NCBI GenBank assembly: GCA_963699345.1
Contig: CAVOTL010000005.1
Span: 1,612,001 to 1,676,000, forward strand
Length of the DNA stretch: 64,000 nucleotides
Source: Bog-756 sp963699345
GTDB lineage: Bacteria > Actinomycetota > Acidimicrobiia > Acidimicrobiales > RAAP-2
Reading direction: 5' to 3'
The notes under the pieces are model-generated. The model was not told the DNA's origin. It saw only the letters and a program-made list of their open reading frames with translations, and did no database searches. The position numbers and the translations under genes were made by a program. Shown here in pieces: positions 1-8,276 of the stretch. How positions within the stretch are numbered: position 1 is the first letter of the stretch; every line of letters begins with the position of its first letter.

Positions 1-204
1 GCCCAGGGCGAACATGGCGACGATCAGGATGCCGAACCACTTCGGGCTGACCTTCTGGCTGCGGTCGATGGGCGGGGTGTAGCGGTTGGACTGCACCGAC
101 CCGGAGGACGCCGAGCCCCCCTTGGAGGTGGACTTGGACGAGGGGGTGACCCGCCCGCCCTTCTTCTGCGCTTTGCCGGGCCCCGACTTGGCCGTGGATG
201 CCAT
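1..204 (-). CDS. crgA: Cell division protein CrgA, N-terminal part (runs off the left edge)
   Basis: The minus strand reads from an ATG at 204 to the window edge, giving 68 codons. The protein opens with a Lys/Ser/Gly-rich cytoplasmic stretch, then RYTPPIDRSQKVSPKWFG and the start of a hydrophobic segment (ILIVAMFALG). CrgA is a small two-helix membrane protein of actinobacteria that interacts with FtsZ, FtsI and other divisome parts and influences the Z-ring. The short basic tail, the YTPP motif and the onset of the first membrane helix all fit. The position next to the amidotransferase and pknB is the arrangement known from Mycobacterium (Rv0011c-Rv0013-Rv0014c). The second helix lies outside the window, so the identification rests on the N-terminal half plus context. 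Confidence 0.8.
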   Translation of the reverse strand, partial: MASTAKSGPGKAQKKGGRVTPSSKSTSKGGSASSGSVQSNRYTPPIDRSQKVSPKWFGILIVAMFALG

Positions 205-281
205 GGGCGAAGGATAGCCAGTCGGGCGCCTCCCGGGCGCCCGCGGCCGGCCCCCCGCCCGCCCGGTACGATCGGTGGACC

Positions 282-869
282 ATGGCGGTCCGTGTGCTGG
301 TCATCGACAACTACGACTCGTTCGTCTACAACCTCGTCCAGGAGCTCGGCGAGCTGGGCGCCGACCCCGTGGTCCACCGCAACGACGCCATCGACGTCGA
401 GGGGATCCGGGCCGCCTCCCCGGACGCCGTCCTCATCTCGCCCGGGCCCGGCCGGCCCGAGGACGCCGGCGTGTCGCTGGCCGTCATCGAGGAGATGGCC
501 GGCGAACTGCCGATCCTCGGCGTGTGCCTCGGGCACCAGGCCATCGGCCAGGCCTTCGGGGGCGAGATCGTGCGGGCCCCCACGCTGATGCACGGGAAGA
601 CCTCGGCCATCCACCACGACGGAACCGGGGTGTTCGCCGGGCTGCCGGACCCCCTGACAGCGACCCGCTACCACTCACTGGTCGTCGAACCGGGGCACGT
701 GCCCGACGTGTTGGAGGTCACGGCCCGGACCTCCGACGGGGTCATCATGGGACTGCGCCACCGGACCCTGGCCGTCGAGGGCGTCCAGTTCCACCCCGAG
801 TCGCTGCTCACCCCCGAAGGGCCGTCCCTCCTGGCCAACTTCCTGGCCATGGCCGCCGCGCCCGTCTGA
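282..869 (+). CDS. trpG: Class I glutamine amidotransferase, anthranilate / aminodeoxychorismate synthase component II
   Basis: A 195-residue glutaminase subunit that releases ammonia from glutamine for the partner chorismate-binding subunit in tryptophan or folate synthesis. The N-terminus VLVIDNYDSFVYNLVQ, the nucleophile in GVCLGHQAIG (Cys82) and the His171/Glu173 pair in VQFHPES are all present, and the length is normal. The frame is open upstream to 198, but the family always begins just before the IDNYDSF motif, so the ATG at 282 is chosen. No trpE or pabB is nearby, and a subunit like this can be amphibolic. The trpG symbol follows Mycobacterium synteny (between crgA and pknB); pabA is equally possible. 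The gene is convergent with pknB, with only 28 bp between the stops. Confidence 0.9.
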   Translation: MAVRVLVIDNYDSFVYNLVQELGELGADPVVHRNDAIDVEGIRAASPDAVLISPGPGRPEDAGVSLAVIEEMAGELPILGVCLGHQAIGQAFGGEIVRAPTLMHGKTSAIHHDGTGVFAGLPDPLTATRYHSLVVEPGHVPDVLEVTARTSDGVIMGLRHRTLAVEGVQFHPESLLTPEGPSLLANFLAMAAAPV

Positions 870-878
870 GTCGACCGA

Positions 879-895
879 CCGGGCGGACGGCCCGG
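879..895. terminator. Hairpin between convergent trpG and pknB
   Basis: CCGGGC (879-884) and GCCCGG (890-895) pair around a 5-base loop in the 28-bp gap between the two stop codons. There is no T-tract, which is usual in very GC-rich actinobacteria. It is probably a shared bidirectional terminator. Confidence 0.5.
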
Positions 896-897
896 GA

Positions 898-2727
898 TCA
901 GCCGCCGCCGCCACCCTTCGTGCCGCTCGTGGTGGTCGTGGTGGTCGACGAGGTCGTGGTGGTGGTGGTCGGGAGCGTCGTGCTCGTGGTGGTCGTGGTG
1001 GTGGTGGCCGGCGGCCCCGTCGAGACGGAGATGTCGACGGAGCTGCCCGGGGGGACGCTGGTGCCCGCCGACGGGTCGGAGGACACCACCACGCCGGGCC
1101 CGTACTGCGTGGAGGCCACCGAGGTGATGGTGCCCACGTTCAGCTGGGCGCTGCCCAACGTCTGGCCGGCCTGGGTCTGGGACAGCCCGATCAGCGACGG
1201 GACGACGACGTTGGCCGGACCCGCCGAGACGGTGAGGGTCACCGTCGAGCCCTGGTTGACCTTGGTGCCCGATGCCGGGTTGGTGCTGAGCACCGTTCCC
1301 TTCAGCGCCGTGCTCGTCTTGTAGACCGGGGCGGCCTGGAGTCCGGCGCTCTGGAGGATCGACGTGGCGTTGGTCACGGTGGTGTTGGTCAGACCCTCGG
1401 GCACGGTCACCTGGATGGGAGGCGGTGTCTCGGCGACCTTCAGCGTCACCGTGTCCCCCTTCTTGACCAGGCTGTCGGGCGCCGGGTCGGTGGAGATCAC
1501 CGTGCCGGCGGCGTCGTTCGACACCTGCTGGACCTGGTTCACGTTGAGGCCGTCGGCCCGCAGCGTGGCCGTGGCGACGGAGGCCTGCTGGCCCACCACC
1601 GACGGCAGGTTGAACGACGCGCTGCCGCCCAGGTAGCCGAGATTTCGGGCGAAGAGGTAGCCGGCCACCAGGAGGATGACGATCAGGACGGCCAGGATGA
1701 TGGCGTAGTTGCGCGTCCGGTTGGTGCCCGACTCGTCTGGTGGTTCCCCCGCCGTCCCGGTGTCACCGGGACCGCCCCCGTCCCCCACCGGGGCGACGGC
1801 CCGGGTGGCGTCCATGCCCGCCGCGGCGGCGACCGCGGTGGTGGCGCCGGCCACACCGATCATGGCCGTGGTGTCGTCCATGGCGAGGACGCTGCGGCCC
1901 TCGTTGAAGCGCACCAGGTCCGCCCGCAGCTCCTCGGCGGTGGCGTAGCGGTGGGCCGGGTCCTTGGCCATCGACTTCAGGATGATCGCCTCGAACGTCG
2001 GCGGGATCTGCGGGTTGAGCTCGCGGGGAGCCGGCGGGTTGTCCCGGACGTGCTTGGACGCCACCGCCACCGGGGACTCGCCCAGGAACGGCGGCCGGCC
2101 CGTGACCATCTCGAAGAGGACCACGCCGAGGGAGTAGATGTCGCTGCGCGAGTCGACGCCGAGGCCCTCGGCCTGCTCCGGCGAGAAGTAGGTGGCCGTG
2201 CCCATGACCGCGCCGGTCTGGGTCAGGCTCTCCTCGGTGTTGACCGCCCGGGCGATGCCGAAGTCGGTGACCTTGACCTGACCGTCGTCGGTGATGAGCA
2301 CGTTGCCGGGCTTGACGTCGCGGTGGACCACGCCGTGCTTGTGGGCGTAGCCCAGGGCGGCGGCCACGTGGGCGCCGATGTCGGCCGTGCGCTCGGCCGA
2401 CAGCGGACCGGCCGACTTGAGGATCGACGAGAGCGGCCGTCCGTCGATGTACTCCATGACGATGAAGTAGGTGCCGGTGTCCTCCCCCCAGTCGAAGACC
2501 GGCACGATGTTCGGATGGGACAGGTTGGCCGCCGCCTGGGCCTCCCGTCGGAACCGCTCGACGAACGAGCGGTCCACCGACAGCTCGGGAAACAGGACCT
2601 TGAGGGCCACCGGCCGGTCGAGCAGGCGGTCGTGGGCGCGGTAGACCTCGGCCATGCCACCGCGGGCGATCAGGTGGTTCAGCTCGTAGCGCTCGGAGAA
2701 GACACGCGGCGTCTCGTTGGGATCCAT
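898..2727 (-). CDS. pknB: Transmembrane Ser/Thr protein kinase with extracellular PASTA domains
   Basis: 609 residues from the ATG at 2727; a TTG three codons upstream is also possible. The N-terminal kinase domain (about 14-275) has the glycine loop IARGGMAEV, Lys43 in VALKVL, HRD 135-137 followed by VKPGN, and DFG 155-157, so it should be active. A membrane helix (NYAIILAVLIVILLVAGYLF) separates it from three PASTA repeats that in this family sense muropeptides or lipid II. The usual Mycobacterium count is four. The C-terminus is an extracellular Thr/Ser/Pro tail ending in five glycines, which is unusual for PknB and could be glycosylated or wall-spanning. Last gene of the fhaA-fhaB-pstP-pbpA-pknB run, 88 bp downstream of pbpA. 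Expected substrates include the adjacent FHA proteins; PstP is the opposing phosphatase. Confidence 0.95.
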   Translation of the reverse strand: MDPNETPRVFSERYELNHLIARGGMAEVYRAHDRLLDRPVALKVLFPELSVDRSFVERFRREAQAAANLSHPNIVPVFDWGEDTGTYFIVMEYIDGRPLSSILKSAGPLSAERTADIGAHVAAALGYAHKHGVVHRDVKPGNVLITDDGQVKVTDFGIARAVNTEESLTQTGAVMGTATYFSPEQAEGLGVDSRSDIYSLGVVLFEMVTGRPPFLGESPVAVASKHVRDNPPAPRELNPQIPPTFEAIILKSMAKDPAHRYATAEELRADLVRFNEGRSVLAMDDTTAMIGVAGATTAVAAAAGMDATRAVAPVGDGGGPGDTGTAGEPPDESGTNRTRNYAIILAVLIVILLVAGYLFARNLGYLGGSASFNLPSVVGQQASVATATLRADGLNVNQVQQVSNDAAGTVISTDPAPDSLVKKGDTVTLKVAETPPPIQVTVPEGLTNTTVTNATSILQSAGLQAAPVYKTSTALKGTVLSTNPASGTKVNQGSTVTLTVSAGPANVVVPSLIGLSQTQAGQTLGSAQLNVGTITSVASTQYGPGVVVSSDPSAGTSVPPGSSVDISVSTGPPATTTTTTTSTTLPTTTTTTSSTTTTTTSGTKGGGGG

Positions 2728-2815
2728 GTGGGTCAAAGCCTATGCCTGCTGTCGCTCGGTTCCGAGGTTCCGGAAGGTGGTTGGTGCGATGCGCCGTCCC
2801 GTGGCGTCGACGGGC

Positions 2816-4300
2816 TCACGGCGTCTCCGCCAGGGCGTCACCGAGGATGGTCTTCATCGGGGGCCCCGAGGTCGAGGCACCGGTCTGGCTGGGCCCCTGG
2901 AACGGCACGGCCACGGCCACGGCCACCTTCGGGTCGCTGGCCGGGGCGAAGGCGATCATCCAGTCGTTGGTGAGGCCGTTGGCCGTGCCGACCTGGGCCG
3001 TTCCCGTCTTGGCCGCCACGTCCCACGACGCCGGGAACCCGACCTCGGTGGCCGTTCCGTTGGTTACCACCGCCTGCATCAGCGAGGTGACGGCGGCGGC
3101 CGTCAGCGGGTTGGTGGCGGTCAACCACGGCTTGGGCTGGTACGTGGCCAGGAGGTTGCCCGAGGTGTCGTGGATGTCCTGCATGACGTGGGGCGTCATG
3201 ATCACACCCTTGTCGGCGAACCCGGCGGCCACCAGGCCCATCTGGAGGACCGTGCCGATCACGTCCTCCTGGCCGAAGGCGGAATAGGCCTGGAACGGCT
3301 TGCTGGCTTCGGAGTTGAACACCGGACCCGACGGGAAGGCCGAGGGGTTGGCGCCGGGCAGGTCGATCGGCGGCACCAGATTGAACCCGAAGGCCTCGGC
3401 CTCCTGGGTCAGCGTGGCTCCGCCGAGGGCGATGCCGAGCTGGCCGAATGCGGTGTCGCACGACTCGGGAAGCGTCTGGGTCAGGACCCCGCCGCAGTGC
3501 TCGGTGCCGTTGCCGTAGTTACAGAGCGGCTGGTCCGACTGGGGCTCGAGCGAGATGCAGCCGACGACCGGGTAGTCGACCTTGGCCAGGGCGGGCTGGT
3601 GGTCGTAGATGGCGGCCGAGGTGACCGTCTTGAACGTCGAGCCGGGGGCGAAGCCCCGCTGGAACACCCGCGAGACGAGGGGGCTGAGCCCACTGTTCGG
3701 GTCGAGCGAGTTCCAGTAGTAGGTCTCGGCCTTGGTGTCCGGCGAGGCGAGCTCGGTCGGATTGAACGTGGGCGTGCCGTACATGGCCTCGATCGCCCCG
3801 GTCTTCGGGTCGATCACGATGGCGGCCGCCTCCGGGGCGCCGGTGGCCGTGACCGCCTGGGCCACCTGGGTCTGGAGCTTGGTCCCGATGGTCAACGTCA
3901 CGTTCCCGGTGGTGGTCCGGCTCGTCAACAGGTCGCCGAGCGTCTTGGCCGGTCGGGTGTGGGACTGGAGGTAGCTGTCGTACTGGGACTCCACGCCCGT
4001 CTTGCCGTAGATGATCGAGTCGTAGCCGACGATCTGCGAGAAGAGGACCGCCGTCAGGGGGTTGTAGGTGCGCTGATACCGGTAGTACCCGCTCGAGGGG
4101 ATCGAGCTGGCCAGGACCACGCCGTCGGCCGACAGGATGTCCCCCCGCGGGTCGTTCCGCTCGACGGCGATCACCCGGGGGTTGTGCTGCGAGGTGGACA
4201 GGGCGTGGGCCTTCAGGATCTGGATGTTGTTGAGCTGGACGAACAGGGCGATGAAGCAGACCACCAGGAAGATGCCGAGCCAGCGGATGCGCCGTTCCAT
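2816..4300 (-). CDS. pbpA: Class B penicillin-binding protein (elongation transpeptidase, PbpA type)
   Basis: 494 residues. It begins MERRIRWLGIFLVVCFIALF, a short cytoplasmic tail and single signal-anchor helix, followed by the PBP dimerisation region (NDPRGDIL) and a transpeptidase domain with the catalytic serine in PGSTFKT and the KTG box in AAKTGTAQ. The SxN box is probably the SAFGQ region. It cross-links peptidoglycan in the periplasm. The ATG overlaps the stop of pstP by one base (TGATG), so the two are translationally coupled. In other actinobacteria rodA, the glycosyltransferase partner, lies between these two genes; here there is no room for it. About 494 residues is typical for PbpA. 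Confidence 0.92.
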   Translation of the reverse strand: MERRIRWLGIFLVVCFIALFVQLNNIQILKAHALSTSQHNPRVIAVERNDPRGDILSADGVVLASSIPSSGYYRYQRTYNPLTAVLFSQIVGYDSIIYGKTGVESQYDSYLQSHTRPAKTLGDLLTSRTTTGNVTLTIGTKLQTQVAQAVTATGAPEAAAIVIDPKTGAIEAMYGTPTFNPTELASPDTKAETYYWNSLDPNSGLSPLVSRVFQRGFAPGSTFKTVTSAAIYDHQPALAKVDYPVVGCISLEPQSDQPLCNYGNGTEHCGGVLTQTLPESCDTAFGQLGIALGGATLTQEAEAFGFNLVPPIDLPGANPSAFPSGPVFNSEASKPFQAYSAFGQEDVIGTVLQMGLVAAGFADKGVIMTPHVMQDIHDTSGNLLATYQPKPWLTATNPLTAAAVTSLMQAVVTNGTATEVGFPASWDVAAKTGTAQVGTANGLTNDWMIAFAPASDPKVAVAVAVPFQGPSQTGASTSGPPMKTILGDALAETP

Positions 4301-5616
4301 CAGGGCGCCACCGTGGTCGTGGTCGTCGACGACACCGCGCAGCCCGGCGTGGCCGGGTTCTGGTTGCAGAGCGCCGTCTGCTGGGCCGCCACCAGGGTGG
4401 CCACGTAGGCCCGGGCCGCCTGCAGCGAGTCCTCCTGCACCCCGGCCTGGAGTTGGGACACCGCGTACTGCGGGATGTCGGCCGTCGTGTCACCGGTACG
4501 TTCCACCAGCACCGGCTTGTAGAGCACCCCGCCCCCGATCCGACCGTGGTAGATCATCAGCTCGTTGTTGTTGATCTGCACGTAGTAGGCGTTGGTGTCG
4601 TACCAGTGCACGGCAAAGTATGCGGCGTAGAGGATCGCCCCCAGGATCACCACGAACAGCAGGGTCCGGAAGGTCACCAGGCGGCGGCCCCGGGCGGCCC
4701 GCCGGGCCTTGCGCCGGGCCCGCCAGCGGTCCCGGAACTTCGGCCTGAGCGGTTCGGGACCGGGCAGCACCTCGACGTCCCCGTCAGTCGGCTCCTCCGG
4801 TGCGTCGGTCGGCGCCCCGGTCCCGTCGTCGGGCCGGGCGCTCTGGAAGTCGGCGGCCACGGCGGCGACCGCGGGGACGTCCTCCTCATCGTCCTCCCCC
4901 ACCACCACGTCGACGACGACGACGGTGATGTTGTCGCTCCCACCGTGGGTCCGGGCGGCCCGCACCAGCAGGTCGGCGGCGACCTGGGGATCGGGCACGG
5001 TGGCCAGGACCTCGGAGATCTGGGGGTCGTCGAGCTCGTTGGTCAGGCCGTCGCTGCAGAGCAGGAACCGGTCGCCCCGCGACGGCTGGATGCGCCACAG
5101 GTCGACCGTCACGTCGTCGGCCACCCCGAGGGCACGCGTCAGGATGTGACGGTGGGGATGGACGGCGGCCTCGGTATCGCTGAGCTCGCCACTGCGGACC
5201 ATCTCCTCGGCCAGGCTGTGGTCCACCGTGATCTGGCTGAGGCCCCCGTCGTGGTAGCGGTAGGAGCGCGAGTCACCCACGTTGACCAGGGCGATGACGT
5301 CGCGGTCGTCCTCGTTCACCAGGGCGGCGGCCGTCAGGGTGGTGCCCATCCCCCGCAGCTCGGGGTTGTCGAGGCTGTGCTCGAAGATGACCCGGTTGGC
5401 CTCGGAGACGGCCTCGGACAGGCCGGCGCCGCTGGGCTTGGCGCCGAAGGCCACGGTGAGCGTGTCCACGGCCAGACGGGCCGCCACCTCTCCGCCGGCA
5501 TGGCCGCCCATGCCGTCGGCCACCGCGAACAGGGTTCCCGTCTCCACCGCCAGGTCCTGGTTGATCGAGCGGACGAGGCCCGTGTCGGTCGCCGATCCGG
5601 AGCGCAGGAGGGTCAT
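4300..5616 (-). CDS. pstP: PP2C-family Ser/Thr phosphatase with a C-terminal membrane anchor
   Basis: 438 residues. The PPM phosphatase domain covers about residues 1-240, with metal-binding motifs FAVADGMGGHAGGE, NVGDSRSYR, LLCSDGLTNELDD and GGSDNITVVVV. An acidic linker, a strongly basic stretch (RDRWRARRKARRAARGRR), one membrane helix and an extracellular domain of about 110 residues ending in a Thr-rich tail follow. It reverses phosphorylation by PknB-type kinases. The reading frame is open upstream within fhaB, but homology starts at MTLLRSGSATDTGLVR, so the ATG at 5616 is used, one base after the fhaB stop. The extracellular C-terminal part and the Thr-rich tail mirror those of PknB in this window. 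Confidence 0.92.
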   Translation of the reverse strand: MTLLRSGSATDTGLVRSINQDLAVETGTLFAVADGMGGHAGGEVAARLAVDTLTVAFGAKPSGAGLSEAVSEANRVIFEHSLDNPELRGMGTTLTAAALVNEDDRDVIALVNVGDSRSYRYHDGGLSQITVDHSLAEEMVRSGELSDTEAAVHPHRHILTRALGVADDVTVDLWRIQPSRGDRFLLCSDGLTNELDDPQISEVLATVPDPQVAADLLVRAARTHGGSDNITVVVVDVVVGEDDEEDVPAVAAVAADFQSARPDDGTGAPTDAPEEPTDGDVEVLPGPEPLRPKFRDRWRARRKARRAARGRRLVTFRTLLFVVILGAILYAAYFAVHWYDTNAYYVQINNNELMIYHGRIGGGVLYKPVLVERTGDTTADIPQYAVSQLQAGVQEDSLQAARAYVATLVAAQQTALCNQNPATPGCAVSSTTTTTVAP

Positions 5617-5617
5617 G

Positions 5618-6103
5618 TCAGCGCCCGACCTCGAAGACGGTGCCGCCGATCTGGAGGAGATCCCCCTTCTGCAGCTTCGTCCGCTCCTCGATCCGGACGG
5701 TGTTGACCCACGAGCCGTTGGTCGAGCCGAGGTCCTCCACCCACAGGTCGCCGTCGAGCCGGAAGAGCCGGGCGTGGAGGTTCGAGGCGTAGCTGTCGTA
5801 GTCGATGGGGACACCGCAGCCGGGGGCCCGACCGACGGTCACCTCCTCGCCAACGTCGTAGACCCGCCCGGACTGGTCGTCGGGGCGGATGACGTGGAGG
5901 CGCAGCTGGCGACGCCGCTTCCCGTCCACCACCGGGTCGACGTCGCGGCCGCGCCGGCGCTTGCGCTTGAGGGGTCGGACCTCCACCCACACGGCCCGGA
6001 CGACCCACATGAAGAACAGCCAGAGCAGGAGGATGATGCCGAACTCGAGCGCCCGGAGCACCGGCGTGTTGTTGACGGGAGCAGGGGCCGTGGCGGCTGC
6101 CAT
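5618..6103 (-). CDS. fhaB: Membrane-anchored FHA-domain protein (FhaB/FipA type)
   Basis: 161 residues from the ATG at 6103; a longer frame to 6205 overlaps fhaA and looks non-coding. One N-terminal membrane helix (LRALEFGIILLLWLFFMWVV) is followed by a Lys/Arg-rich linker (KRKRRRGRD) and a C-terminal FHA domain with VTVGRAPGCG, LHARLFR and LGSTNGSWVN, the residues that contact phosphothreonine. In mycobacteria FhaB (FipA) links PknB-family phosphorylation to FtsZ/FtsQ and cell division. It lies between fhaA (31-bp gap) and pstP (1-bp gap), so it is part of the same operon. Confidence 0.9.
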   Translation of the reverse strand: MAAATAPAPVNNTPVLRALEFGIILLLWLFFMWVVRAVWVEVRPLKRKRRRGRDVDPVVDGKRRRQLRLHVIRPDDQSGRVYDVGEEVTVGRAPGCGVPIDYDSYASNLHARLFRLDGDLWVEDLGSTNGSWVNTVRIEERTKLQKGDLLQIGGTVFEVGR

Positions 6104-6134
6104 GAAGTGGGGGATCAAGGTCGGGTGCCGGGGC

Positions 6135-6791
6135 TCACGAAGTCTCGAAGCGGAGCACGGAGGTGCCGATGACGATCTGGTCGCCATCGCCGAGGACCCG
6201 CTCACGGATGGTGGCCCCGTTGACCCGGGTCCCGTTGGTCGAGTCGAGGTCGACGATGACCACCTCGTTGCCGGACCGTCGGATCTCGGCGTGGCGACGG
6301 CTGACGTTCGGGTCGTTGACCACGATGGTGCTCTCGGGCAGGCGGCCGATGGAGATCGGCTCCGGGCCGAGTACCACCCGCATGCCGTCGGCCAGCACCA
6401 CCGAGGCGGCGGTCAGGCCGGCGGGACCCTCGTGGACTTCGGACACCACGGTGAAGCGGCCCCGACGCTGGCGGGGGTCCTCCACCACGGAGACCGTGAC
6501 CGGGCCGACGAACACGTACTCCTCGGTCCGAGCGTGCTCGCGGGCGGCTTCCTCCAGCTCACGCACCAGGGCGTCCAGAAAACTCTCGAAGCGGTCGAAG
6601 TCGGTCGGGGACAGGTAGACGACGAAGGAATTGGGCGCGATCAGCCCGTGGACGCCGAGGCGCCGCTTCAGGTCCATCTCCCGGGTCACCCGGCGCCCGA
6701 TCTCCACAGGATGGAGTTCGCCCCGGAAGGCCTTGGAGAGCGTGCCGTCGACCATGCGCTCGAGGCGCCCTTCGAACTTCTGCAGTCCCAT
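6135..6791 (-). CDS. fhaA: DUF3662 plus FHA protein (FhaA type)
   Basis: 218 residues. The N-terminal DUF3662 region (about 1-115) starts MGLQKFEGRLERMVDG, the usual FhaA opening. The C-terminal FHA domain carries ISIGRLPES, VSRRHAEIRR and DSTNGTRVNG. In mycobacteria FhaA binds phosphorylated partners, including the pseudokinase domain of MviN/MurJ, and regulates peptidoglycan synthesis. It is shorter than M. tuberculosis FhaA because the long disordered Pro/Gly/Tyr linker is missing. It is the first gene of the minus-strand operon and its promoter must lie in 6792-6987, which also contains the palindrome at 6815-6833. Confidence 0.9.
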   Translation of the reverse strand: MGLQKFEGRLERMVDGTLSKAFRGELHPVEIGRRVTREMDLKRRLGVHGLIAPNSFVVYLSPTDFDRFESFLDALVRELEEAAREHARTEEYVFVGPVTVSVVEDPRQRRGRFTVVSEVHEGPAGLTAASVVLADGMRVVLGPEPISIGRLPESTIVVNDPNVSRRHAEIRRSGNEVVIVDLDSTNGTRVNGATIRERVLGDGDQIVIGTSVLRFETS

Positions 6792-6814
6792 GGTGGCGTC
6801 AGCCTACCGGTGTC

Positions 6815-6833
6815 TACCCCCTGGTAGGGGGTA
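6815..6833. promoter_or_regulatory. Perfect palindrome upstream of fhaA, CsoR-operator-like
   Basis: TACCCCC (6815-6821) and GGGGGTA (6827-6833) form a perfect 7-bp inverted repeat with a 5-base centre, 23 bp upstream of the fhaA start. TACCC...GGGTA palindromes with G/C tracts are characteristic of operators of the CsoR/RcnR metal-sensor family. Regulation of the envelope operon by such a protein is only an inference. A hairpin in the 5' leader is an alternative. Confidence 0.35.
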
Positions 6834-6987
6834 CGGGGCCGACACCACCCCGGGTGGACACCGGGTCCCGTCGGGACGGAGTCGGGAGAGCCGGTCGGAC
6901 CCGCCCCGCCTGGACCACCACCCGCCCGGGACGCCGATCGCGCGAATTCCGGGGGCCGGATCTTCGGGTAGCCTCTACCGGTCGCTC

Positions 6988-7071
<84 letters not shown>

Positions 7072-7106
7072 CCGATGTGATGTCGCGAGACATCCCGGAC
7101 ACTGCG

Positions 7107-7137
7107 AACCCCCGGAAACTACTTCACCGGGGGTTTT
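7107..7137 (+). terminator. Hairpin with T-tract inside the left IS end
   Basis: AACCCCCGG (7107-7115) pairs with CCGGGGGTT (7127-7135), followed by TTTT on the plus strand. It is the only U-tailed terminator seen here and would stop transcription coming out of tRNA-Leu. It overlaps the transposase stop codon (7119-7121), so it may serve both strands. Confidence 0.7.
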
Positions 7138-8276
7138 CGCATTTTCTGATAGCCCTTCGAGAGGTCGATGGTCGTCTGGGCGATGAGTTCGCCGTCCTCG
7201 GCGACGACCCGGATGTCGTCACCGGCGATGTAGAGGCGCACCCGGGTTCCCCGCCAGGGTCGGCCCACCCCGAGGTGGAGCATCTTGTTGCCGAAGCGGA
7301 GGCTGACCTTGCCGGCGTGGTCGACCTTGTCGTGACGGATGCGGAAATGGGGATCCGCCCCCGCCATGCCGGGTGCGGCCTTGTCCCGGGCGGCGTAGGC
7401 GGCAGCGGGAGTGACCCGCCCTCGAGCCCGGTGGGGACGCCGCTCGTTGTAGTAGTCGACGACTGCGTCCACCTGGCCTTGGAGTTCGGCGATGGACGTG
7501 GCGGGATCCCGTTTGACCAGGAACCCCTTGAGCGTCTGGTGCCAGCGTTCGACCTTGCCGCAGGTCTGGGGATGGTAGGGCCGGGAGTGCTTGTAGACGA
7601 CGCCGGAACGCCCGAGGGCGACCTCGAAGGCGGTGATCCCGCCCCGGGAGGTGCCGTTGAAGACGGCACCGTTGTCGGTCAGGACCGAGGCGGGGATTCC
7701 CCAGCGCTGACAGGCCTTCTCGTAGGTGGTGAGCACGTCGGGGCCTTTGGTGACCCTGCGGACGTCGGCCACCAGGACGAGGCGGGAGTGATCGTCGATG
7801 AAGTTGAGGATCTCGACGTCGCTGCCGTCCGCCAGGGCCCAGTGGGTCACATCGGCCTGCCAGCACTCGTTGGGTTGGTCCGCCTCGAACCGCACATAGG
7901 AGCTCTTCGGCCGCTTCCTCGGTTCGGGGGTGATGAAGCCCCGACGGGCCAGGATCCGATAGATGGTCGCCGGCGAGGGAGACGTCCCATCGAGCTGCTC
8001 GAGGTGCCAAGCAATGGTCTGGGGACCGGCGTCAGCCCCCAGCTCGCTGAGTTCCTTGCGCAGCCTGACGATGGCCTCTTCGGTGGCCTCGTTCGTCCGT
8101 CGAGGGGAGCTGACCGGACGACGGGATCGCTCCTCGAGAGCTGACTCACCCTCCAGTCGGTAGCGGGTGACCAGGTCGTGGACCCAGCTCTTCGAGTGGC
8201 CGAAGGCGGTGGCTACCTCACGCACCGACCTTCCTTCCACCAGTACGGCATCGACGACCATCCGACGGAGCACCAT
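7119..8276 (-). CDS. IS481-family transposase (DDE integrase fold)
   Basis: 385 residues from the ATG at 8276, which has a GGGAGA ribosome site 7 bases upstream; a TTG at 8291 also exists. The N-terminal helix-turn-helix (REVATAFGHSKSWVHDLV) is followed by a leucine-zipper-like region and the rve catalytic core, with Asp in CWQADVTHW, Asp in VLTDNGAVF and Glu in GKVERWHQTLKGF. A C-terminal beta-rich segment follows. The DDE residues are intact and the frame is open, so the element could still be active. Transcription runs towards the tRNA and stops at the hairpin 7107-7137. Confidence 0.92.
   Translation of the reverse strand: MVLRRMVVDAVLVEGRSVREVATAFGHSKSWVHDLVTRYRLEGESALEERSRRPVSSPRRTNEATEEAIVRLRKELSELGADAGPQTIAWHLEQLDGTSPSPATIYRILARRGFITPEPRKRPKSSYVRFEADQPNECWQADVTHWALADGSDVEILNFIDDHSRLVLVADVRRVTKGPDVLTTYEKACQRWGIPASVLTDNGAVFNGTSRGGITAFEVALGRSGVVYKHSRPYHPQTCGKVERWHQTLKGFLVKRDPATSIAELQGQVDAVVDYYNERRPHRARGRVTPAAAYAARDKAAPGMAGADPHFRIRHDKVDHAGKVSLRFGNKMLHLGVGRPWRGTRVRLYIAGDDIRVVAEDGELIAQTTIDLSKGYQKMRKPPVK

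Noticed and set aside
2717..4408. Long plus-strand frame opposite pbpA
   Set aside because: Antisense shadow of a conserved PBP gene, composed of Gly/Arg/Val runs without recognisable domains.
6792..6987. Defined -35/-10 promoter for tRNA-Leu
   Set aside because: Several weak matches (for example near 6,971 TAGCCT) but none with good spacing; not reported as a feature.
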